From contig CAIVSE010000039.1 in NCBI GenBank assembly GCA_903908535.1, positions 1 through 46,262 of the forward strand: DNA of 46,262 nucleotides, written 5' to 3'. The first letter of the stretch is position 1. Every line of letters starts with the position of its first letter. The translations under genes were made by a program, and so were the position numbers. This DNA comes from Candidatus Doudnabacteria bacterium. GTDB taxonomy: Bacteria > Patescibacteriota > Doudnabacteria > UBA920. Positions 33,469 to 41,059 of this stretch are shown here, piece by piece. A model generated the notes under the pieces. It saw only the letters and a program-made list of their open reading frames with translations, was not told where the DNA came from and ran no database searches.

Positions 33469-35118
33469 ATGCTTAACCTGGAAAAACTAAAACAAACATT
33501 TAAGGGCGAAATCTCGCTTACTGACGAGGATTTAGACAAATACAGCCATGACGCCAGCATTTTTACCATTCGCCCGCAGGCTATTGTCTTTCCCAAAAAT
33601 ACCGAGGAAGTTTGTGAATTGGTCAAGTTCGCGGCCGAAGAAAAAGGGTTATGTCCCGATTTATCGCTGACCGCGCGTTCTGCCGGCACGGACATGGGCG
33701 GAGGAGCGGTTAACGAATCGGTGATCATGGACTTCACCAAAAACTTCAATCATTTAATTGAAGTTAACCAAGCTGGCTACGCCATTACTGAACCGGGCGT
33801 GTTTTACCACGACTTTGAACCGGCGACATTGGCCAAAAATTTGCTGCTGCCGTGCTATACCGCGTCCAAGTCCCTAAACGCCATGGGCGGAATGGTGGCT
33901 AACAATTCGGCCGGCGAAAAAACTCTGTCTTACGGCAAAATGGAAGATTATGTGGAAGAACTGTGGGGCGTCCTTTCTGACGGCAAAGAATATCATTTTA
34001 AACCGCTGACCGGGGAAGAGCTAAAGCAAAAAATGGCGCAGAATGATTTTGAAGGCCAGTTGTACCAAAAATTATTTCATTTGATTGACGGCAATTATGA
34101 TGTAATTAAAGCTGCTAAACCCAAGGTCAGCAAAAACTCCGCCGGCTATTATTTATGGAATGTCTGGGATAAAGACAGGCAGGCCTTTAATATCATAAAG
34201 CTTTTGGTGGGTTCGCAGGGCACGCTGGGCATATTTACCAGGGCCAAAATCAAGCTGGTAAAACCCCATACCCATTCCGAAATGCTGATTATCTTTTTAA
34301 ATGACCTCGGCCCTTTGGGGAAAATTGTCAATACAGTAATGAAGTACAAACCGGAAACTTTTGAAAGTTTTGACGACCATACCTTTAGCTTAGCCGTTAA
34401 GTTTTTGCCGGGCCTGCTAAAGAAGATGAAGGGCAATATTTTGAAGCTCGGCTGGCAGTTTATCCCGGAAATGTGGATGACCCTTACGGGTGGTTTGCCC
34501 AAACTTATTTTAATGGCGGAATTTACCGGCGATTCAGAACAGGAAGCCGTGGCTAAGATGAAGCAGGCCCAGGCTGACGTGGAAACAACTTACGGCCTAA
34601 AAACCCACGCAACCAAAAACGCGGAAGAGGAAGAAAAATACTGGACGGTGCGGCGGGAGAGCTTTAATTTATTGCGCCAGCACATAAAAAATATGCACAC
34701 TGCGCCGTTTATAGACGACATTGTGGTCCATCCGGCGGATTTACCGCAGTTTTTGCCGGAGCTGGACGCCATTTTTAAAAAATACCCAAGCTTGATATAT
34801 ACCATTGCCGGCCATGCCGGCGACGCCAATTTCCATATTATCCCGTTAATGGATTTTACCCGCGCCGACCAGCGGGCCATAATCCCCAAACTCTCCGATG
34901 AAGTTTATAGTTTGGTTTTAAAGTACCACGGTTCCATAACCGCCGAACACAACGACGGCCTGGTGCGCGGGCCGTATTTGGAAAAAATGTATGGGCCGCA
35001 AATTTATGACATGTTCAAAGAGGTCAAGCAGATGTTTGACCCCCTGAATATTTTTAACCCCCATAAAAAAACCGACGCCACCGAGCAGTACTTACTGGAC
35101 CATATACGCACGGATTAA
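33469..35118 (+). CDS. FAD-linked oxidoreductase (GlcD/lactate dehydrogenase type)
   Basis: Flavoprotein of the FAD_binding_4 plus FAD-oxidase C layout, 549 aa. The FAD loop is RSAGTDMGGGAV (70-81), followed by GGMVANNSAGEKTLSYGKMEDYV (about 138-160) and the second FAD strand GSQGTLGIFT near 248. The C-terminal domain has the TIAGHAGDANFHI block (metal/substrate histidines) and a TAEHNDGLVRGPYL block where the family usually has EHG(I/D)G. 2-Hydroxyacid or lactate-like substrates are usual for the family; the precise one cannot be told. No membrane segment is evident. Confidence 0.9.
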   Translation: MLNLEKLKQTFKGEISLTDEDLDKYSHDASIFTIRPQAIVFPKNTEEVCELVKFAAEEKGLCPDLSLTARSAGTDMGGGAVNESVIMDFTKNFNHLIEVNQAGYAITEPGVFYHDFEPATLAKNLLLPCYTASKSLNAMGGMVANNSAGEKTLSYGKMEDYVEELWGVLSDGKEYHFKPLTGEELKQKMAQNDFEGQLYQKLFHLIDGNYDVIKAAKPKVSKNSAGYYLWNVWDKDRQAFNIIKLLVGSQGTLGIFTRAKIKLVKPHTHSEMLIIFLNDLGPLGKIVNTVMKYKPETFESFDDHTFSLAVKFLPGLLKKMKGNILKLGWQFIPEMWMTLTGGLPKLILMAEFTGDSEQEAVAKMKQAQADVETTYGLKTHATKNAEEEEKYWTVRRESFNLLRQHIKNMHTAPFIDDIVVHPADLPQFLPELDAIFKKYPSLIYTIAGHAGDANFHIIPLMDFTRADQRAIIPKLSDEVYSLVLKYHGSITAEHNDGLVRGPYLEKMYGPQIYDMFKEVKQMFDPLNIFNPHKKTDATEQYLLDHIRTD

Positions 35119-35185
35119 TGGGGACATGACCCATTTTCGAAATATTAAATTTTTAAATAAAATGGAAATGGGTCATGTCCCCATT
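35117..35185. repeat. 19-bp perfect inverted repeat at the YgjP gene start
   Basis: AATGGGGACATGACCCATT (35117-35135) and its exact inverse (35167-35185) are separated by 31 A/T-rich nt. A half copy with the same GGGGACATGACCCATT lies at 42783-42798. The element contributes three possible start codons of the next gene. Confidence 0.8.
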
Positions 35186-35692
35186 AAGCTGATTTATTCC
35201 AAGCGGCGGACCATTGCCTTAATGGTCAACCGCCGCGGAGAAGTTATTGTGCGCGCGCCCAGGCGCGCGCCTTTAAAATTTATAGAGGACTTGGTGGAAA
35301 AGCGGCGGGACTGGATACAACAGGCTTTGGCCCGGGTTACCATGGGTCCCATCAGGCAGTTTTCCGTGCGCGAAAAACTGGAATTTAAACTTTTAGCGCA
35401 GGAGCGGGCGGAATATTTTGCCTCTTTGATGGGGGTGGAATTTAAAAAGTTAACCGTCCGCAATACTGTATCTCGCTGGGGCTCGTGCTCACGGGCCGGC
35501 AATATCAGTTTTTCTTTGCGCCTAATTTTGGCGCCGCCGGAAATTTTAGATTACGTGATTGTCCACGAACTGGCGCATCTAAAGCATCATAACCATTCCA
35601 ATAGTTTTTGGGCTATGGTAGAAACGTATTGCCCCAAGGCCAAACAAAAAAGGAAATGGCTAAGGGACAATGGGGAAAAATTTGTGCTATAA
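35126..35692 (+). CDS. YgjP-like zinc metallopeptidase-family protein
   Basis: YgjP/SprT-related protein of up to 188 aa. The core begins at KLIYSKRRTIALMV and includes VSRWGSCSRAGNISFS, the zinc motif HELAHLKHHNHSNSFW (about 149-164) with HExxH plus a third His, and a basic C-terminus. The start is ambiguous: ATGs at 35126, 35162 and 35168 are all in frame and all lie in the inverted repeat; the short forms match the family better because members usually begin just before the KR-rich strand. No Shine-Dalgarno. Its stop codon overlaps the -10 box of the following small RNA. Confidence 0.88.
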   Translation: MTHFRNIKFLNKMEMGHVPIKLIYSKRRTIALMVNRRGEVIVRAPRRAPLKFIEDLVEKRRDWIQQALARVTMGPIRQFSVREKLEFKLLAQERAEYFASLMGVEFKKLTVRNTVSRWGSCSRAGNISFSLRLILAPPEILDYVIVHELAHLKHHNHSNSFWAMVETYCPKAKQKRKWLRDNGEKFVL

Positions 35693-35693
35693 T
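35685..35693 (+). promoter_or_regulatory. Extended -10 promoter of candidate small RNA
   Basis: TGCTATAAT overlaps the stop codon of the upstream gene; transcription would begin near 35700. Confidence 0.6.
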
Positions 35694-35699
35694 ATTTCC

Positions 35700-35912
35700 A
35701 TAACCGGAACGTGAACGGTTGTGAGTGCCTATAGCCGCCAATGCATTGTATGCGATTCTTTCGCAAAAGGGGGTGGTCCACAGGCTATAAGTGCTCGGTC
35801 CAGTCACGGGACCATATTGCTACCTTGTTCAGACGAACGTCGCAGCAACGAAGGAGGGTATCATCAAAACCGACAATTTTACAAAGGCGGCGCTTGCACG
35901 GGCCGCCTTTTT
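35700..35912 (+). ncRNA. Candidate small RNA, about 210 nt, with own promoter and terminator
   Basis: The 290-nt gap between the YgjP and nucleotidyltransferase genes has no credible ORF but a full transcription unit: extended -10 upstream and a perfect terminator (AAAGGCGGC 35883-35891, GCCGCCTTT 35902-35910, then T). Inside are a TATAGCC/GGCTATA helix enclosing TGCGA-TTCTT-TCGCA, a GGTCC-AGTCACG-GGACC hairpin, TTGCT/AGCAA around GACG/CGTC, and a single-stranded AAGGAGGG. The class is not recognised; 6S, SRP, tmRNA and T-box motifs were sought and not found. Confidence 0.55.
35883..35912 (+). terminator. Intrinsic terminator of the candidate small RNA
   Basis: Nine-base-pair perfect stem AAAGGCGGC/GCCGCCTTT with a 10-nt loop and T-tail. 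Confidence 0.9.
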
Positions 35913-35941
35913 ACTTACACTTAAAATTTTATAGAAAGTAA

Positions 35942-35967
35942 TCCGCCGTAGCTTTAGCGAAGGCGGA
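35942..35967. repeat. Palindromic repeat with GTAGCTTTAGCGAA core
   Basis: TCCGCC and GGCGGA flank the core; intergenic sibling of the in-frame copy in the ABC-F gene. Confidence 0.75.
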
Positions 35968-35990
35968 CTGTTGTGCTAGAATGAATGTAT

Positions 35991-36905
35991 ATGCTCAAAC
36001 AGCGCATCCTCCAAACCTTAAGGTTTTTTGATCTCCAGGATTATCCTCTCACGCTTTTGGAATTGCACGGTTATTTGCTGGCGGATGCGGATAAAATCCG
36101 GCCGGCCCTGGACAGCCAGTGGGATTTAAACAAAGAACTGGAAGCAGGCGAAAAAGTTGGCATAGATGAAGTCTTAAAATGCCTGGATACCGACTGTTGG
36201 GGCGAAGTGGAAAGCACTATGGGTTTTTATTGCCTTAAAGGGCGGCAGGACATTATTAAAAAACGCCTGCGCAATTACGCTTATGGCATTAAAAGGGAAA
36301 AGCTCATCCGCCGCTATGCCCGTTTCCTAAAATATATCCCTTTTGTGCGCGGCGCGGCTTTGGCCGGCAGCCAGGCCCTGGGCCAGCAAAAGGAAAATTC
36401 AGATATTGACTTATTAATAATTACTGACCAGGAATTTTTGTGGCTGGCGCGGACTTTAGTCACCGGCTATTTCCAATTAATAGGCAAACGCCGTTATGGC
36501 ACAAAAATTACCAACCGGTTTTGCCTGAATCATTATATTGCCGCGCCCCGGGAAGTCACGGATTATAAAAATTTGTACACGGCCGGTGAATACATAAAAT
36601 TGCGGCCGCTGGCTTGCCAGGGCACGGTCTATCGTTTCCAATACAACAACAAAGCCTGGATTTTGGGCCTGTTCCCCAACGCGCAGTTTTTAAAAGGGGA
36701 CATGGCCAATTTCCGGACGCAAAAAATTTTGGAGGGCCTGTTTACCAACCGTTTTGGCTATTGGCTGGAAAAGAAGCTCCAAAATTGGCAGCTGCCAAAA
36801 ATCCGCACCCAGGAGAAATTTATTGTAGTCAAAGGCGATGAGCTGTCGCTCCACCCGCAAAGCAAACAGCAGGGGCTGCTGGAAAGCTTTTTTAAAAGTG
36901 TTTAA
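35991..36905 (+). CDS. Nucleotidyltransferase-superfamily protein
   Basis: About 304 aa. An N-terminal helical region (to about 110) precedes a Pol-beta-type nucleotidyltransferase core with GSQALG followed by SDIDLLII, in which the two Asp bind metal. The C-terminal half is helical and basic. The ATG at 35991 is preferred to 35985: an extended -10 (TGCTAGAAT, ending 35982) leaves 8 nt before 35991, giving a leaderless message starting MLKQ. Substrate is unknown. It is not paired with a HEPN gene, unlike the MNT at 45115. Confidence 0.8.
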   Translation: MLKQRILQTLRFFDLQDYPLTLLELHGYLLADADKIRPALDSQWDLNKELEAGEKVGIDEVLKCLDTDCWGEVESTMGFYCLKGRQDIIKKRLRNYAYGIKREKLIRRYARFLKYIPFVRGAALAGSQALGQQKENSDIDLLIITDQEFLWLARTLVTGYFQLIGKRRYGTKITNRFCLNHYIAAPREVTDYKNLYTAGEYIKLRPLACQGTVYRFQYNNKAWILGLFPNAQFLKGDMANFRTQKILEGLFTNRFGYWLEKKLQNWQLPKIRTQEKFIVVKGDELSLHPQSKQQGLLESFFKSV

Positions 36906-36954
36906 ATAAAAAATCAGAGGCTATCTTTTAAGGCAGAAGAGGGAAGAGCTAAAA

Positions 36955-37083
36955 ATGTCCATAAGGCAGATCCCCCCGGATTTGCCCAAAGACCTATCCC
37001 TTACTTATCTGCCAGGCTATTTTAGGAATGTTCGGAATCTCAAACAATTAAGGTTAAAAGATCTGGGCAAAGATGATCTTTAG
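36955..37083 (+). CDS. Possible 42-aa protein
   Basis: The ORF begins MSIRQIPPDLPKDL and ends LKDLGKDDL, is basic/hydrophilic and has a purine-rich GGGAAGAG before the ATG. It overlaps the end of the minus-strand methyltransferase by 4 nt. Amino-acid composition is protein-like, but the only support is the open frame and a weak ribosome site. It could also be a remnant of a longer gene. Confidence 0.35.
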   Translation: MSIRQIPPDLPKDLSLTYLPGYFRNVRNLKQLRLKDLGKDDL

Positions 37084-37805
37084 CCCCTTTTAAATTCCAA
37101 AAGTAGAATGTGCGGAAACCTATAAAGTTGATAATTTAAATTAAATTTACCGCTATCTTTATCCATTTTTAAGTCTTCAAAATGGGTAAGTGTAAAACCG
37201 GCCGAGAGTGCGTTATTTATTTGTTCCGACAGCGGATAAAAATGCGGCTTCAAATTTTTGCCCCAGACAAAATTTTTTTCCATCAAATTATATGGCCGGA
37301 CTTTGAGCGAGGGTTGTTTAAATAATAATCTGCCGATTATTCCGCGTTTCCATACTCCCACAGGATAAGCGTAATACGGGTTGGCAATAGTTATGATGAA
37401 TTTTCCGCCCGGTTTTAAAACGGTAAAAATATTTTTAAATGCCGCTGCCTGGTCCGGTAAGTCATGCGCCGCCATATTTAAAATTACAGTCTTAAATGAT
37501 TCTCCCGTGCAGGAGAGCGGCTTGGCCAGATCGGCTACGGTAAATTTTCCGCCGGGGTAATGCTGCTTGGCGTAATCAATTAAATATTCCGAGCCGTCAC
37601 AGCCTTGTGCCTGCCCGCATTTTGTCGCAAGTTTGGCCGTCAGCCAGCCCTGGCCGCAGGCGGCGTCCAAAACGGGCCCGCCGGCTTCACCTAGCCGCGC
37701 CGAAACAGCTTCCCATAAAACAGCTTGCTCTATCAAACCATCTTGTGAATTAATAAATCTAATATATTCATCTGCCCCTTCGCGGCTGTTGTAAGAATCC
37801 GCCAT
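37080..37805 (-). CDS. Class I SAM-dependent methyltransferase
   Basis: The 241-aa soluble enzyme has a Rossmann-type SAM site: motif I VLDAACGQG (45-53), an acidic loop in GCDGSEYLIDYAK (about 68-80), motif post-II TVILNMAAHDLPD and motif III LKPGGKFIITIANPYY. The C-terminal third with several aromatic residues probably forms the substrate lid. Substrate is unknown; the pattern resembles small-molecule and ubiquinone-type methyltransferases. It is divergently transcribed from groES. Confidence 0.88.
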   Translation of the reverse strand: MADSYNSREGADEYIRFINSQDGLIEQAVLWEAVSARLGEAGGPVLDAACGQGWLTAKLATKCGQAQGCDGSEYLIDYAKQHYPGGKFTVADLAKPLSCTGESFKTVILNMAAHDLPDQAAAFKNIFTVLKPGGKFIITIANPYYAYPVGVWKRGIIGRLLFKQPSLKVRPYNLMEKNFVWGKNLKPHFYPLSEQINNALSAGFTLTHFEDLKMDKDSGKFNLNYQLYRFPHILLLEFKRG

Positions 37806-37840
37806 ATCCGTTATTATACCATAGCCAATGGTAAGGTTTT

Positions 37841-37867
37841 TTAGCAGTCACTTGACACGACTGCTAA
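37841..37867 (+). promoter_or_regulatory. CIRCE-like HrcA operator before groESL
   Basis: TTAGCAGTC-N9-GACTGCTAA is a perfect 9-bp inverted repeat. The classic CIRCE element is TTAGCACTC-N9-GAGTGCTAA; both arms here carry the same compensating change at position 7. The -35 box lies in the spacer, so a bound repressor would block RNA polymerase. Confidence 0.88.
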
Positions 37868-37881
37868 CGGCGAACTATAAT
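37852..37881 (+). promoter_or_regulatory. Promoter of groES-groEL
   Basis: TTGACA (37852-37857), 18-nt spacer, TATAAT (37876-37881). Confidence 0.85.
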
Positions 37882-37910
37882 AAAATTGTAATTAACTAAG
37901 TAGAATGTTT

Positions 37911-38207
37911 ATGCAAATAAAACCCCTGGGAGACCGCATTTTGGTTAAGGAAGCCTCGGCCGAAACCGTAACCAAAAGCGGCATTGTTTTGCCGGATACG
38001 GCGGAGAAAAAGAAGAGCGGTATTTACCAAGTCGCGGCCGTAGGCGACGGTCCGGAAGCCAAAATTTTTAAGGTCGGCGATAAAGTTATGGCCGGCAAAT
38101 ACAGCGGCGACGAAGTGGAAATGAAGGATGACCGTGACACAGAATATAAAGTTTTATTCGTGGGCAAAGAAAAAAGCGAAAGCGATGTAGTCGCGATAGT
38201 TGAATAA
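37911..38207 (+). CDS. groES: Co-chaperonin GroES
   Basis: Heptameric lid of the GroEL folding chamber, 98 aa from ATG 37911 (MQIKPLGDRILVKEA, the family start); an in-frame ATG at 37905 would add two residues. It has the mobile loop SAETVTKSGIVLPDTA, the GIYQVAAVGDG strand and the GDKVMAGKYSGDEV block. It is followed after 16 nt by groEL and controlled by the CIRCE-like operator, so heat-shock repression by HrcA is likely; hrcA is not in the window. Confidence 0.95.
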   Translation: MQIKPLGDRILVKEASAETVTKSGIVLPDTAEKKKSGIYQVAAVGDGPEAKIFKVGDKVMAGKYSGDEVEMKDDRDTEYKVLFVGKEKSESDVVAIVE

Positions 38208-38223
38208 TTAATTTTTATTTTTT

Positions 38224-39885
38224 ATGGCAAAAATTATTAAATACGGCTATGAAGCCAAGCAGGCCATTAAGGCCGGGGTAGATAAAGCGGCCAATGTGGT
38301 TAAGGTCACCCTGGGTCCCACAGGCAAAACAGTAATTTTAGATAAAGGCTACGGCGGCCCAACCGTTACCGATGACGGCGTTACGGTAGCCAAGGACATA
38401 GAACTGGAAGACAAGTTTGAAAACGTCGGCGCCTCTTTAATCCAGGAAGTGGCCAATAAAACCAACGAAGAAGCCGGCGACGGTACTACTACGGCCACGG
38501 TTTTGGCGCAAAAAATGATAGAAGAAGCTTTTGGCGCCGTGGCCATTAACAGTTCCAGGGCCAATGACATTAAAAAAGGCATGGATAAAGCAGTGGCTTT
38601 TGTGGTGGCGGAACTGCGTAAAATGAAAAAGGATGTTAAAGGTAAGGCCGAAATAGAGCAGGTGGCAACCATTGCTTCTTTAGATGCCGAAGTCGGTAAA
38701 TTAATTGCCGAGGCCATGGAAGAAGTCGGCAACGACGGCGTGATTACCGTGGAAGAAGGCCAGACTATTGGCCTGGAAAAAGAAGTGGTTAAAGGTATGC
38801 GTTTTGATAAAGGTTTTGTATCTCCATATATGATGACTAATACCGAACGCATGGAGGCGGTGTGGGACGACGCCTATATATTGATTACGGACGAAAAAAT
38901 TTCTTCGGTGCAGGACGTTTTGCCTGTGTTGGAAAAAGTCGCCCAAAGCGGTAAAAAAGAAATGGTCATTATTGCCGATGAAGTGGAAGGCGAGGCCTTA
39001 ACCACTTTTATTTTAAACAAGCTCCGCGGCACCTTTAATGTGTTGGCCGTAAAAGCCCCGGGCTTTGGCGACCGCCGCAAGGAAATGCTTATGGATATTG
39101 CCGTATTAACCGGCGGCGCGGTAATTACCAAAGATATGGGCATGAAGCTGGATAAAGTGGAAATTAGCCAGCTCGGCCGGGCCAGAAAAGTTATTGCCAC
39201 CAAAGAGCATACTACAATTATAGAAGGGCATGGTGATAAAAAGGCCATAGAAGACCGCGTCTTACAGTTAAAAAATGAATATAAAGAATCCACTTCGGAT
39301 TTTGATAAAGAAAAGTTGCAGGAACGTATGGCACGCTTATCCGGCGGCATTGGCGTCATTAAAGTCGGCGCTTTTACCGAAACCGAAATGAAGGCTAAAA
39401 AGTTTAAAATAGAAGATGCCTTAAATGCCACGAGAGCGGCCGTGGAAGAAGGAATTATTGCCGGCGGCGGCGCGGCCTTGGCCCGTCTGGCGCCCAAGTT
39501 GGATGTTTTTGGAGCGGATTTTACCGACGGTGAAAAAGCCGGCGTTAAGGTTATCCGCAATTCTTTGGAAGCTCCCTTGCGGCAGATAGCGCTAAACAGC
39601 GGCATAGAAGTTACCGGAATTTTACACCGTATCCAAACCGACGCCAATTCCAATATTGGTTTTGACTTCGGCAAGTATACGGAAAAAGACTGGCAAAAGG
39701 GTATGGTGGATATGGTGGAGCAGGGCATTGTAGACCCGGTCAAAGTGGCCCGTCTGGCTTTGGAAAACGCCGTGTCAATTGCTTCCACCTTAGTCACATC
39801 CGAAGCTATAATTGTAGACAAGCCGGAACCTAAAACTCCCGTGAATACGCCAGATATGGGTGGCGGTATGGGTGGAATGTACTAG
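38224..39885 (+). CDS. groEL: Chaperonin GroEL
   Basis: ATP-driven 60-kDa chaperonin, 553 aa, full length. Landmarks are the nucleotide loop TLGPTGKTVILDK, GDGTTTATVLAQ (about 86-97), the apical-domain segment and the GGG hinge IIAGGGAALARL (about 414-425). The C-terminal Gly/Met tail GGGMGGMY is standard. It is the second gene of the groESL operon. Confidence 0.98.
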   Translation: MAKIIKYGYEAKQAIKAGVDKAANVVKVTLGPTGKTVILDKGYGGPTVTDDGVTVAKDIELEDKFENVGASLIQEVANKTNEEAGDGTTTATVLAQKMIEEAFGAVAINSSRANDIKKGMDKAVAFVVAELRKMKKDVKGKAEIEQVATIASLDAEVGKLIAEAMEEVGNDGVITVEEGQTIGLEKEVVKGMRFDKGFVSPYMMTNTERMEAVWDDAYILITDEKISSVQDVLPVLEKVAQSGKKEMVIIADEVEGEALTTFILNKLRGTFNVLAVKAPGFGDRRKEMLMDIAVLTGGAVITKDMGMKLDKVEISQLGRARKVIATKEHTTIIEGHGDKKAIEDRVLQLKNEYKESTSDFDKEKLQERMARLSGGIGVIKVGAFTETEMKAKKFKIEDALNATRAAVEEGIIAGGGAALARLAPKLDVFGADFTDGEKAGVKVIRNSLEAPLRQIALNSGIEVTGILHRIQTDANSNIGFDFGKYTEKDWQKGMVDMVEQGIVDPVKVARLALENAVSIASTLVTSEAIIVDKPEPKTPVNTPDMGGGMGGMY

Positions 39886-39888
39886 GCC

Positions 39889-39955
39889 TTGACAAAACAG
39901 TAATAATAGCGTACAATAGCTAGTTATGCTCAAGTTGCGTAACTAGCTATTTTTG
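39889..39955 (+). promoter_or_regulatory. Promoter with overlapping TAGCTAGTTA hairpin
   Basis: TTGACA (39889-39894), 17-nt spacer and TACAAT (39912-39917) follow 4 nt after groEL stop. ATAGCTAGTTA (39916-39926) pairs with TAACTAGCTAT (39940-39950), followed by TTTTT, so the element can serve as groEL terminator, but its left arm also overlaps the -10/+1 region. The same two words flank the promoter leader at 5388-5529. Confidence 0.65.
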
Positions 39956-40023
39956 TCCGGTATGTCCTTACAGGACACAATCATGCTCCCATACTCGTTA
40001 ACCCGACTTGGGGGCGCAATAAA

Positions 40024-40089
40024 GCCGTATACTGCCGTACATAGAATATCTTTTATTAGATTCTCACTGTTACTGAAGTATACGGTTTT
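40024..40089 (+). terminator. Long-loop hairpin with T-tail (terminator or attenuator)
   Basis: CCGTATACT (40024-40032) pairs with AGTATACGG (40076-40084), followed by TTTTTAG. It lies in the leader between the promoter at 39889 and the gene at 40142, so it may attenuate it. A small TGTCCT/AGGACA hairpin precedes it (about 39962-39976). Confidence 0.5.
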
Positions 40090-40141
40090 TAGTTTACTTT
40101 CTGCAACAGGCAGGGTAAGATAAATAAAAAGGGGGAAAAGT

Positions 40142-40432
40142 ATGGCGTCATTGTCAGTAGTTCTTTCTGACCCTAATAAGGTTTTTAAACATTTGCGAAG
40201 ACATGGGGTCAATCTGGATTTGGTTTACGAGTTGGCCGGGCCGGGCCAGGTACAGACCGTCATTGAGATTGTCCGGGGATGGGCAGGCTTGCCTTATGGA
40301 ACCCCCGGCGGCCGGATGCGTGTTCTAAGCGATAACTTGGACAATGCCGGCGTGGAAGACACAGACCGCCGCGCGGCAGTCTGGCGCGCAGCCAAATATA
40401 TTGAGAAAATTTTGAAAGGGGGAACGCAATGA
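40142..40432 (+). CDS. Small uncharacterised protein (96 aa)
   Basis: The protein is cytosolic-looking, with an N-terminal helical part and the segment WAGLPYGTPGGRMRVLSDNLD. No family recognised. A strong Shine-Dalgarno (AAGGGGGAAAA) precedes the ATG. It starts a chain of tiny genes and overlaps the next by ATGA. It uses no TTA leucine codon, unlike most genes of the window. Confidence 0.65.
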   Translation: MASLSVVLSDPNKVFKHLRRHGVNLDLVYELAGPGQVQTVIEIVRGWAGLPYGTPGGRMRVLSDNLDNAGVEDTDRRAAVWRAAKYIEKILKGGTQ

Positions 40433-40575
40433 ACCGATATGCACCGCGGCACGAAAGTTGTCCGCTGCCGGACGAAACACCACCCCGTGAAAAGTGGACC
40501 ATATGGTCCTCGGTAGTCGCGATTTTCGCCGGGGCTCTGGTGGCCTATATGATCATTAAATTCATAGGGTGGTAA
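40429..40575 (+). CDS. 48-aa single-pass membrane protein
   Basis: A proline/charged N-terminus (MNRYAPRHESCPLP) is followed by one membrane helix at about 26-46 ending KFIGW. The ATGA overlap with the upstream stop, and the strong AAAGGGGGAACG site before it, support real translation. Confidence 0.6.
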   Translation: MNRYAPRHESCPLPDETPPREKWTIWSSVVAIFAGALVAYMIIKFIGW

Positions 40576-40671
40576 TTTCTGGGGCGCAAGTAAGGTTTCT
40601 GCCTGCTTCCGCCCTACCTTTTTTCTTCCAAACTTGTTAACCACATTGGTTAATAAATTTGGAGGCGAAAA

Positions 40672-40758
40672 ATGTATATAGCAGCAATTATCGTGGCTGT
40701 AATCCTGGGAATTACCCTGGGGGAACTTGCCTATAGGCAAGATAGTACATTCCATTAA
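40672..40758 (+). CDS. 28-aa membrane peptide
   Basis: The reading frame encodes one short hydrophobic helix (IAAIIVAVILGITL) with a charged tail. A good GGAGG Shine-Dalgarno lies 9 nt before the ATG, and a similar gene follows 9 nt later with an equally strong site, which argues for a coding role despite the small size. Confidence 0.5.
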   Translation: MYIAAIIVAVILGITLGELAYRQDSTFH

Positions 40759-40767
40759 GGAGGGGGT

Positions 40768-40902
40768 ATGATAGAGTTGTTTAGCAGGTGCACGGATTTT
40801 TTGTTGGGACTTGATCCGGTTACGGTTTTTGTAACCAGTGTTGTTGTTTTTGTGGTTTTTTTTATTGTTTGGATTAGGTTCGACCACTACCATGAGGGAT
40901 GA
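40768..40902 (+). CDS. 44-aa single-pass membrane protein
   Basis: An amphipathic N-terminus MIELFSRCTDFLLG precedes a valine/phenylalanine-rich membrane helix (about 18-37) and a charged C-terminus FDHYHEG. A very strong AAGGAGGGGG site precedes the ATG. It ends in a terminator stem. Confidence 0.55.
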   Translation: MIELFSRCTDFLLGLDPVTVFVTSVVVFVVFFIVWIRFDHYHEG

Positions 40903-40926
40903 TGCACGTTTGTTTCATCCCTTTTC
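40894..40926 (+). terminator. Intrinsic terminator of the small-gene operon
   Basis: AGGGATGA pairs with TCATCCCT, followed by TTTCTTT; it overlaps the last codons of the 44-aa gene. Confidence 0.75.
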
Positions 40927-40955
40927 TTTACAAATTTTTTTATCGGCAGTACAAT
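40927..40955 (+). promoter_or_regulatory. Promoter and leader hairpin before the 145-aa gene
   Basis: TTTACA (40927-40932), 17-nt spacer, TACAAT (40950-40955). The leader has a strong hairpin (TGCGGTT/AACCGCA, about 40977-41011, with inner GCGC pairing). Confidence 0.65.
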
Positions 40956-41059
40956 GTGGCAAGAGGGATTGTGGATTGCGGTTTGGCGCTTTGCAAAGGC
41001 GCTGAACCGCAGTTTACAGTTTACCTCCCCCCAAAATCACATAAAGAGGAAAAAGAGGA

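Noticed and set aside
35840-35870. Resemblance of part of the small RNA to the SRP RNA helix 8 region
   Set aside because: A CAGA/GCAGC internal loop near a small hairpin is suggestive, but the invariant AGCAG and the GGAA-type loop context are not matched.
35721-35941. Two overlapping plus frames between the YgjP and nucleotidyltransferase genes
   Set aside because: They lie in the structured small-RNA unit and read through its perfect terminator; composition not protein-like.
38874-39821. 315-codon minus-strand frame across groEL
   Set aside because: Antisense shadow of groEL with no motif or ribosome site.
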